47,119 nucleotides of DNA from an uncultured Spirochaetaceae bacterium. Lineage in GTDB: Bacteria > Spirochaetota > Spirochaetia > Treponematales > Treponemataceae. Positions 31,535-43,500 of the stretch are shown piece by piece. The position numbers were made by a program, and so were the translations under genes. How positions within the stretch are numbered: position 1 is the stretch's first letter; the number at the start of each line of letters is the position of its first letter. The stretch lies in contig CADANN010000028.1 in NCBI GenBank assembly GCA_902789325.1, positions 1 through 47,119 of the forward strand. Reading direction: 5' to 3'. The notes under the pieces are model-generated. The model searched no databases, was not told the DNA's origin, and saw nothing but the letters and a program-made list of their open reading frames with translations.

Positions 31535-34500
31535 ATGAAGAAACTGGCCTGTTCTTTATTAACTATCATTATTCTCTTTACAATTTCCTGCGAAATTGGT
31601 CTTGGTTCATCGGTAGATACTGATCCACCTTCACTTGATATAGATCCAGCTATTGTATCTAAAGTAATAGCAGATGATTTCGACATTGAAGGAACCTACT
31701 CAGACGATGGAACCATTTCAGATATTAAAGCCGTCCTCAAACGCACCGACAAGACAGGTAAAGATATTGAAATAGATGGTATTCTCGAAGAAGACCTCAA
31801 AAAACGCGGTTCAGGAATCTGGAAAATCCCGGTAAAGTCAAAAACAGACAACATTACAGATGGTGAATATCAGGCCACAGTTTATATAAAAGATTCAATG
31901 GGTCGTATAACAACCCAGAGTACAACATTTACAATCGATAATACACCTCCAGTTCTTATCCTTACAAAACCAAACTCAAAACCAACAGATGAAACAATTT
32001 CTACATATGGACAGCGCATCTTCCTCGAAGGTAGTATTGCAGATACAGCAAAAGAAACCTACATCAAGGTTGATTTCTATAAAGATGCAGACTGTACAGG
32101 CGATCCACTTGTATCAATTAAAACAGATGCAATTGCTCCAACAGATGTAAATTCAAATAATGCGCGTATTGCCGTTTTTGCAGATTCAGAAGATGAGCTA
32201 AAGCTTTACGAAAAAATTTATCAGTCATCTACAAAAGAAGGCAGCAAAGACGTATATCTTAAAATTACGGCTTCAGATATAGCTGGAAATGAAACAACAG
32301 ATTTCTATTTCTCAAAAGACCTTGCAAAAAACATTACAAAGACAAAAAATAAAGCAGCAGATGCTTATGGCCTTGCTCCAATTGATATTTATAACATTTT
32401 AAACGGAACAGATGCCCTTAAAACAACAGATCGTGCCGCTGAAGACAGCGATATTGAAAATATCAAAGCTCTTCTTCGCGAAAATACAATACATACTGCA
32501 ATGATTTCTGTAAACCCAGAAAATAGCCCATACTTTACTGTAAGTGGTATGAAAACCCTTACAAAAAGTGGCAGCGATTTTGAATCAAAAGAAAACGGTT
32601 ACTGGGTAATTAATGGAGCTCAAACCCTTGAAATTTCTGTATTCATGGGTAGCGACTCAATTGAACTTGTAGATGATGAAAACTTCTATGTATATGTTCT
32701 TGAATGTGATAATTTAGGTAATCCATTAAAAGAAGATAAAGAAGAAAACCGCATAAAACTCTATTCAAAGTCAAAAGAAACAGGTAGTGGAGTAAACAAA
32801 AAGACATATTATAGTATAGGCGGTAAAGAAGGACACAAAACAACAAGTGGTGCATACGTATTTACTGTACCAATGTCAAAAACAATCCGTCCAAATCCAG
32901 ATGAAACTTCACAGGTAACCCAGAATCTCGACTATAAAAACTACATAATTCGTGTTAGTGGTGAAGATAACGAAGGTAATCCAATTGAACCAAGTGAAGC
33001 TTCTGGTTATGGTTTCCACTTATCTGCAGGAACAGGCGCACCTATCTTGAATGTAGAAAAACCAACAGATACAACAATCTTCCGTAAGAAAGGTGTTGGT
33101 ATTTTGTTTGAAGGTTCTGCAAAATCAAGTGAAGGTCTTCCAACATTAACACTCTGGAATGACAGCAATAAAGATGAAGAAGGAAATGTAGTTCCTGTAA
33201 AAATTGCAGATATTCCTCTTGAGACAGGTGTAGAAGGTGAATTAAATAGATTCAGTAAAGAGTTTACTGTAGAAGAATTAGGCTTCCCATTAACAAGCAA
33301 AACCTATTCACTTTCTATCAAGGCTTCTAGTGGAGACCAGATAACAGAAAAGAGCTTCTCTGTATGGTACGACGTAGAAGGACCGGAAATTACAATTACT
33401 TCAATTCAGCCAGTTGTAAATTTAAATAGTAAACAAAATATTAACGGCAAACTTAAGATAAACGGAACAATTATTGATAAGTTTGATCAGTTTGGAAGTG
33501 CAACATTTAAGGCATATCAGAAGAAAACTGCAAACGGCGATGTAGAAGAAGTTACTTCTGTTTCAAAGGAAATTGAAAGTAGTTTTGAACATGAACTCGA
33601 CACAACAAAACTCACTGATGAAAAAGAAGTTATTCTCGAAATCAAAGCATACGACCGCGTAGGCAACGAAACTACCTGGACAAAAGAGTATTATGTTGAT
33701 CAGAGTACGGATAAGCCGGTATTTACAAATTCTTCTTCATCTTTAGTTATTACAGAAGAAGGTGCAAGTGAATCTATTCTTGATGACGGAAAGAATATGT
33801 TTATGCGTGGTAGTTCACTTGTACTCGGCGTTTCAGATGATGATGGTGTAAAAGAAGCTGAAATAATATTGCAGAAAAAGAATGAAGATGGTTCTTTTGA
33901 GGCTGTTAATAAAAATGATTCAACAAAAACTTTATATAGCAAGATAGAAAATCCATCTGTTATTACACATACAATTCCTAATACGGTAGGAATTTATCGT
34001 ACAACTGTAATAGCATATGATAATAACTATATTTCAGATGAAGAAACTCCAAATAACTTTGAAAAAGCTATATTCATAATCCGTGTAACTGGTACTGGTC
34101 CAGATGTTTCTATTACAACTCCAGAAAAAGACTTTATTTCTACAATCAGTGGAGACGGAAGCATTAATCTTAAATTTGAAGTTAAGGGAGTAGGAAGTAC
34201 ATTCCAATTATACAAGAATGACGATCCATTATTCCCAGATGCTCAAGGTAAAGCTACACCAAAGGCTTCTCCAATTATCTACAATTTACAGTATTCCTCA
34301 GAAGAATTGTTGAAGATAAAGAATGGAGAAATTGAACCAGAAGATATTACCTTTAAGGTAACAGATACTCAGGGCTTTACAGATAAGATTTATACTCCAA
34401 AATTTGATAGCGATTGGCCAGAAGTTAGAATTACAAAGTGTCCACCACTCGAACCTGATAGTTCAACAGAAGAAGCCTCATATCTCTTTAGAGGTGAAAT

Positions 34501-37500
34501 GAAAGATGATACTTCTGGTATAGAAGGAGTATCAATTAAATTTATAAATGGCGATGCTACCTCTACAATTAATTCTGCAATTGCCTCTTCAGAAGGCTGG
34601 CTTGAATGTACAAGTGGTTCTACAAACTGGACTTATGAAGCAACCTGGAGTGGTACAGATTTAAGTGCTGTATTTGCAACAGAAGGCAAAAAGACAGTAA
34701 TTGTAAAAGCAACAGATGGCGCAGGAAACATAACAACTGCTTCTCAAACATTCACATACGATAAGATGAAGCCAGAAGTTCTTGAGGTTTCTGGAAATAC
34801 AACAACTCAGGGTGAAGATATAACACTTACAATCGATTTAAAAGATACAAATCTTGTTAATCCTCAGGTTTCAATTAAGCAAGGAACATCAACTTTACAG
34901 GTTACACCAGTTGTTACTGCACCAACTGTAGTAGACGCTGACAATAAGTATTATAGAAGTACTGCAACAATTCCATTCAATACAGAAATTACAACAAACG
35001 GAATTTATGATATTGAAGTAATTGCAAAAGATGCAAATGGACGTAGTTCTGCAGCTCCTTATAAGACTGTAAGAATTATTCGTGATAATGTGGCACCTGA
35101 AATTACATTTACAAGTCCGTCTGGTGCAAGCAGTGCCTTTATTCAGAAGAGTAGTTACAAGTTTGAAGGTACAATTACCGATGCAAATGAAATTACAGAA
35201 GCTACAGCTACTCTTTATAGGGTAACTGGTAATGGCGCAAATGATAAAGAAAAGGTTGGCGAAACAGAAACCCTTTCTCCAAATAAGGCAGAAGGTGGAA
35301 AATGGGCATGGCAGGTATACGAACTTGACCCAGGTACATATAAACTTGAAGTATATGCAAAAGACATTGCAGGAAACGATATTTCTCTTACAAGTAATAC
35401 TGTAAATATGGATAATACTCGTCCGGTTCTTACAGTAACACAGACTGGATTAACAACTTCTGCAGGAGCAGCTGTAACAACTCCTCTTGCTTCTGGTAAT
35501 ACTTATTATGCAAAGGGAACATATTCTATAGTATGTACAGTCAATGATATAAATTTCGATTATACTTATACACCAAGTCTTGTTACTTATACCGCAAAGA
35601 ATAGTAATGCGGGTGATCAGGCATGTACAATTTCTTCAAGTTCTACCCATGCATTTACTATCGCTCCTAATACTTTTGTGAATGCCGATGGAACATACAC
35701 ATATAATATATCTGTAAAAGATAAAGCTGGTAATACTTCAGATGATTTTGAAATAAAAGTTCAGTTAGATACTACAGGTCCAACAGTAGAAATTCGAAAT
35801 CCAGCAGCTGATATTACAGAGGCAAAAAATGCACTAGATGGTACATCTTATTCATTTAGAATTAATGCAAATGATGGAAGTGGTGTAGGTGTAACACAAC
35901 TCTCTTATGTTTTCTCAAAGGAGAGTGACATTTCACAAGTTCCAGACAATCAGTGGATAACTGTTGACTTTACTGATGGTGATAAAAATATTGATATGCC
36001 ATTAGTAAAATTTACAGATCCTTCAACTGATGAAAATGGCAAAATTTCAGCTTTGAGTGAAGGAAACTGGTATCTCTATGCAAAAGCAATGGATAAATCT
36101 GGAAACGTTACAGATCTTACTAATTTGCCAGTTGCTAACTGGAAGAGAGCATTCCCTGTAGATAAAGAAGCTCCAACTCTTAATGTTAATAGTTTGAGTG
36201 AAAGCAATGTAAATTCATTGTTTGCAGAAATTTCAAACGGTGGTTATACAATAAGCGGAACAGCTGAGGATACAAATGAACTAGATGCAACAGAAGCCGT
36301 TACTATAGACGTAGATGGTTCTAAAACAACAATTGCAAAATCTGCGATTTCGAATAATCAATGGTCATATAAAATTCTCACAGGTACAACTAATGGAACC
36401 TTAAAAGCAGATGAACCTGTTGTTGTAAAAGTTATGGCAAAAGATGTTGCAGGAAGAACTACTTCAAAAACATTTACACTTTACTATGATACAAAAGATC
36501 CAGAGCTTGAAGTTACTGCACCTGATGCTGATGAGGCAGTAGAAGAAAATAAAAAACTTATAAAGGGTACTGTTAGTGATGGTGGTTATGGAATTAAATC
36601 ACTGACATATAAACTTTATAAAGGAACTTCTGGTACAGAAGTTGTAAAAGATTCAACAAACACAGAAGTAACTTCAGAAAATTATCCGGTAACTATAAAA
36701 GGTGAACAGTGGTTTGTCTCTATCAATGAAGGAAAGATTCCTCTTGGTGATGACGAAGGCTCACTGCGTCTTGAAGTAATAGCAACTGAAGACACAAATG
36801 CAACTCCAGTAGAAGGCCGCAAATATAAAACAATTAAAACAATTCCTTTCTATTATGATAAGGCTAATCCAGGACTAGAAGAAACAGGAATTGGAACAAC
36901 AGGAAAAACAACGAACGAACAATTTGTCCTTACTGGTAGAGCATGGGATTCAAATGAGCTTGATAGAATTGAAATTAAATGTGGTGGAAAAACATGGACT
37001 TCAAAGACACAGGCTCCTTCAGGACAATTTGCTGGAATTACATTAACAAAAGCCACTTCTGATCCTGGGGTTGATAATAATAACTGGTCTGCAACCTTTG
37101 TTGTAGGAACAAATAACAGTAGTGAAAATAACTATATTGCAGATGGTACTCAGGAATTTACAATTACTGCTTATGATATTTCAGGTAAAGAATATCAACG
37201 TTCAAGAACAGTTGTTGTAGATACTGTAAATCCAAAAATTAAAACTGCGGTGGTAACGACAGCAAAAGCTTCTGCAATTGAAGGGCTTACTGGCGATTGG
37301 TATAAAACCCGTACACTTTCTGTAGAAGTTACTCCGGAAGACAAAAAGACAACTTCGGAATCAGAAACAGAAAATGGCTCAGGAGTTTCTAAGGTGGAAT
37401 ATGCTACTGAGGCAGGAGAAAATGCTGTTTGGACACCTCTTTCTTCAAAAGATGGAAAATATACTGGTTCAGTTAGCTTTGGTTCAGATGGAAAGAATAA

Positions 37501-40500
37501 AACAATCCGTATAAAGGCAACAGATGTTGCTGGCAATGAATCTACAGAATCCGAAATAACATTAAATATAGATACTTCTTCACCTACACTTACAGCAAAT
37601 TACTATAAGTTGGGCGACTCTGGAACCCCTGCAGAAGCAAAGGGCATTGTATATATTCAGAAAGGTGCAAAGCTTATAATTTACGGTAATTATAAAGATA
37701 CAGATAGTGGTGTAAAAGATTTAACCTTTACAACTGAAGAACCTGATACTACAACATTAACTAAGACATATTCTACAACTGCAATAACTAGCACAACACT
37801 TCCTAATGATTATGTTGCATATAACACAGCCTCTCTTGCTAAAGATGCAATAAAATCTTGGAAACTTGAATATATTCCTACAACAACTGGAATTATATCT
37901 GTAAAGGGAAATAATAGGGCTGATTTTGAAACATCTGAAATTAATATAATTGATATCACTATTGATGAAGAAGTTCCTGCATTCTCAAATGAAAAATTTG
38001 AGGAAATAAGCGTAATAGAAAATGAGAATGAAAGTGAGTCTGAGACTGTTACAAAATCTGTTTATCAGAAGTCTTCAGATTCAAATTATTATACAAATAA
38101 TACTGATAAGACTTATGTAATTTCTGGAGTTGCAACTGACGATGTAGGACTTGCTGATATTACTTTGACAGTTGAGAACACTGCAACAACCGGTAAAAAG
38201 GATACAATTATTAAAGATAAAGATGATCTTGCTGAAGGCGCATCTTTAGGTAAGTGGAAGTTTGAGTTTACCCTTCCTGATTGGAAGACAAGAGCTACAG
38301 CAACAGTTATAGTGAAAGACAAAGCTGGACGCGAAACTCCAAGTACATACAATATTGTATTTGATACAGAACCTCCAATCCCAGAGCATCTTGTAGATGC
38401 AAAGGGTAAAGATCTCGTATTCCGAATTGGAAATGCTGATAATAATGGTGTAGCAAAATCAGGAAGTAAATATTCTGGCGGTTCATTTGGAAATGATAAT
38501 ACAATCATGATTCGCGGAAACTTTAAAGATAATTCTGCAAGTGAATTAAAGGCTGTTTGGTATAAGATTTATGCAGAAAATGATCCAACATTATTTGCAA
38601 ATAATGGAAAAGAATACAGTACAGATCCTAATGAAACTTTCGAAACTCTCAAGAGCGATGTTCTTAAACATGGTAAGAGTATTTCACCACTTGCCTCAAA
38701 ACAAACCCAAAGAGTCTACTATAGTGTTGCTAAAACAGATACTAATGTGCCAGATGAAAATCAAATCTTCCCAGATAGTACACAATCAACAGATACAGCA
38801 GATGCAGATGGTTATTTCCAGTATTATAAAAATGTAGACACAATCTTTATTGAATCAGTAAGTGGCTTCAATGAAGGCAAAAACTATCTTGTACTCGTAG
38901 GTGAAGATAACGCTGGTAATACGGCAATCGATAAAGCTGTTGTTACAGTTCTTAATGACGAAACTACAGACCCAACAGATACAGAAGAACGTGTATTCCC
39001 TTGTTTCTCTTTGAATGTCGATACAAATCCTCCAACAATTGCACAGCCAGAAAGTATGGCAATTAAGTATACAAATGGTGGTGAATGTAAAATTTCGGCT
39101 ACTGTTACAGATGATCCTAAGTCTGGAACAACAGACGTTGCAGGTGTAAAAGAAGTTAAATTTACATTTGAAGATGGTGCTACAAAAGAGAAACCTGCAA
39201 AATATAATACAGAGAGTGGAAAATGGGAAGCAGATATAGCTTCTATACTTCCTGGATCTGGAACTTTTACAATTTCAGCAGTAGCTACAGATGCTGCAGG
39301 TACAGGAAACTCTTCTACAAGAACTGTTGCAACTGTAATGATTGATAAAAAACGTCCAACTGTAGTTCTTACACCTCCAAAAGATGCAGATGAAGATACT
39401 TCAGACAGAGATGTAAATGGAATAATTGATATTTCTGGTACTGCAGAGGATGATAATCAGGGTGGAGGACTTTCTCCAGAAGAAAATAAGCTTGTTCTTT
39501 ATTATACCAAGTTTTCAACTCTTGGTGCTAAGAAAGGCTCAAATGCAGCTTCTGGAACAAAGATTTCAGATTCAGATATTGCTTCTGAAACGGACTCAAG
39601 CCATACAGCAGATAATCATTTTGTAAAGATCTCTGCCAGAACAAATGCAGCTTCATGGACAATTTCAAATGTAAATGTTGAAAAGCCGGATGGAACAACA
39701 ACTCTTGACGATGATACAGAATACTACCTCATGGCTGCTTCTACAGACCGTGCAGGAAATACAGGTTATTCAGATCCTGTAAAAGTAAAGATTAATAAAA
39801 ACTCAGACCGTCCAATTGTTCGTATGAGCAATATTCAAAAGCCAACTGAAACTATAATTTCTGAAGAAGAAACAATTTATGAACCAACAGGCTACCTTAC
39901 ATCTCCAACAGTAAACGGTTCTGTAAAAGATGATGATGGTACAATCTTAAAGCTTTGGGTATGGCAAACAAAGAAAAATGGTGGTAAGGCACCAACTACA
40001 TCTCCAAGTAAGGCTAATAATGGAAGTATTATTTTGCCAGATCATGAAGAAAATGAACTTGGCTGGGTAGAAATTGGTAGTGTAAGTGGAACTACAATTG
40101 AAGACGGTAACTGGCAGATAGACTCTTCAGAAGGTGATGGTTCAACTGGTTGGTATTGGGCTGTTCAGGATGCTAAGGGAACAATCTTTAGTTCATTGGA
40201 AACATCAGACCAGCTCAAGCGTCCTTATACACATTTCAAGGGGGAATCAGGTAAAGAAGATTGGACACATCAGGTAATAGCACTTCAGTATGATTTGAAG
40301 TCACCAGAAATTAAGAAGGTTGAGCTTGTACGTTTTGATACAGATTTGTACAAAGATGCAACTGCAACTCCAAAGGTACGTTATGCCGCAGAAGAAATTG
40401 CTGGATATATGCAGCAACAGAGTCCTGTAATTAATTGGAGTACAGAAGACAATCTTGTATTTGGAAAAGACAAGGCTCTTATGTATGTAAAGGTTACAGT

Positions 40501-43500
40501 CTTTGAAGAAACTGGAATGTCTAGTTCAACACCTGTAACAGAAGAAAGTAACTACCTTGCTCAATTCCTTGATGTAACTTCTGGCGAGATTTATAAAATT
40601 CCTAATTCAGCAACAAATACTTATGAATACATTCTTGGTCCATATAATTTGAGTAAAGTAGCATCACTTACAGAAAAACATACTCTTAATTTTATTGCTA
40701 AAGATATGGCCGATAAAACTGGTTCAAAAGATAAACCAATTAAAGTAGACAATACGGCTGAAATAACACTCAAGGGTGTTTCTCCAAAGCCAACCGATGT
40801 TAAGACAGGTGAATTTACTTTCTCTAGTGAAATAGAAGATTCAATGTCCACAATCAGTGCTATGTCTTATCATATTCCACCTTATAGTAGTTGGAATGGA
40901 AAGACAGATGCTCAAAAAACTTCATATATGGAAGGTCTCACAGGTGAAGGTGATTGGACTGAAATACCTGATGTCTCAACCAGTTGGCGTATAGACTTCA
41001 TTAATTTTGCAACAGAACAGTTGGGTTATACAATTAATAAAACAAATAATACTTCTGCTCTTAATTCAAAATATGAAGCTTACAATATCGAGATAAATGG
41101 CGAAAAGCAGGGTATTTATAATATACCTGTTTGCTTCAAGGTTACGGATGAAGTAGGTAATATTGGATATGTCAGGAAAGGAAAATACGACAAGGGTGTA
41201 GATGCAGAATTGAAGGATATAATAATTCAGTTCAATCCAAATTCAGACCGACCTACTGTTGCCATTACCGATCCTGAAGTTAACACCGATGGTGTGGTAA
41301 AGAGTGGTAGTGTAACAATCAAAGGAACTGCTACCGACAATGAAGGAATTGCAGCAGTATACATTCAGATTGAAAAGAACGGCGATGGAACTTTTGCAGA
41401 AGCAAATCTTATTGGCAATATTGAAACAATTCCAGAGACAGGAGATAGTTATAAAGGTCTTCTCGTGTCTGGAACAAAGAACTGGAAATACCCTCTTAAT
41501 ATAAGTGATCTGAATACAAATGATCTTTTGCGCATAAGGGCAATTGCAATAGACAGTGATACAGAAGCTCCTCTTGTAAGTGCTTGGTCAACACCAACTT
41601 TAGTAAAGGTAAATAATACAATTCCATTCTTTGAGAATTTGTATGTTAGACAGTATGCCTCTACAGATACAAATGCTACAGGCACTCCTATACTTGAACG
41701 AGAACACGAGGATGATATTTACATCACTGGTGAAAACTGGTATCTCGAAGGTGAAGTCTCTACTCCTAATTCTGATAACACAATGACAGAATTAGACTTA
41801 AAGGTTGATAATGAAACTGATGAGTGGACTGGTAATGGAACTACGGCAACTCACAAAACAATCAAAATTGAAAAGGCTAGTGTTTCCTATGATGGTAATA
41901 CAAGATTCAAATTCAAGGTTCCTGTTACAGGTGAAACATGGTCTGTAGAAATCAGAGCTAAAGATAATACAGAGGGAACTGGTGGAGAACAAACTGAAAC
42001 TTTCACAGTTAATTTGGATAATACAAAGCCGTCATTCCCAGATATGTATAAGATTAATGAATCTGATACAGAAAACTTAGGCATTCAACTCTATAGAGAT
42101 GAATACGGCAAAGTAGCAAAATTGCTTGGAACTGGCGACCAGTTATTACAGAATTCAAATGGTTCAAAGTTCATTCTGGCTGGAAAAGTTACAGAAGCAG
42201 GTAGTGGTTTTGATAAGGCTGTATTCTACTTTAAGCGAAAAGCAAAAGGTAATGGTAGCGTAGACCGTGTTTACAATGTAATGGAAGCACATGGAAGCGA
42301 CAACACAGCAAATAGAACTAATATTGCTTCTAGTAAGGCTAATGCAATTGCAGGTACAGATGGCACAATCTATATAAATGATGAAAACCTTCCTGTTCGC
42401 CCACTTACATTAGCTAAAGTCGATAGTAGTTCATTTACAAACAATGAAATAAACACAAATCTCAATATTAGAGTTGGTGGACTTGTAAAACTTGGTAATA
42501 TGTATCGTAAAATTACCGAACTCAGCAGAGATACTGGAACTATCACTATTTCCCCAGAATATTCGGGAAATGAAACCAATGCAGAATTTGTTTATGCAAT
42601 GGTTGTAGACCATGAAGGAGAACGTGAAGATTCTGATGGAACTGTAAATGCAAGTAGTGATGATGGAGATGGTATTTATGAAACAATAGATGGAAACAAG
42701 AATTCTGGCTTCAACTGGACAGCAACCTTTAATTCTGCAAATCTACCAGATGGACCTATTGAAGTTCATGTAGTTGTATTCGACAAAGCAGGATTAACAG
42801 GTCATGGTTATACAATAACAAAGGCTAGCAACAATGCTCCAAGAATTACAAAGGTAATGCTTGGTACTGACTTGAATAGAAATGGTTATTTTGACTATGG
42901 AACGGGAGAATTTAAGACTTTCTATGCTGTAAAGGATGATGATAATAATCCTATAGTAAAATCTGGAGTTGCTAACTGGGAGCTTGATACTTCAACAGAA
43001 TATAAAGATGACAGAGAAGGAAATCCTGTTTACTGGAAGGTTAAGTCTGGTATTGCAGCAATTCCGGAATTTGTAGGTGGAACAGGTCCTTTCTACTGGC
43101 AAATGTCTCGTGGAGAAACCAAGATTACTAACCCAGGTAAGATTGCCAGCAATCTTGTTGCAAGCAGACAGCTTAAAGCATCTGGTGCAAATGACAAGAT
43201 TGTTCGAAAGACAACAGGAGGTCTGGTAAATGCAACCTGGTCATATAGTTCTTATAAGGTTTCTGGAGAAGATGTTGAAAACTCTGGTGGTTCTCTGGCA
43301 ATTGCTGCAAATGATACCTTAATGACAAATGGTGCTGCAGCTCTCGAAGATAAGGTGGTTTATTACAGCTTCACATTCTGGGATTCTACAGAAGACTGTA
43401 CACCAGGTGATGATACCGGTTATACAATTTTGAATGCAAAGGTTAAGCAGGATATTACAGATACTACAGATCCAGTTGCAGTTATCAAACCGTTCGAGTG

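Noticed and set aside
31351..31686. 111-codon - strand frame over the giant gene's promoter and signal peptide
   Set aside because: It overlaps the leader and start of a well-supported gene and has no recognisable family.
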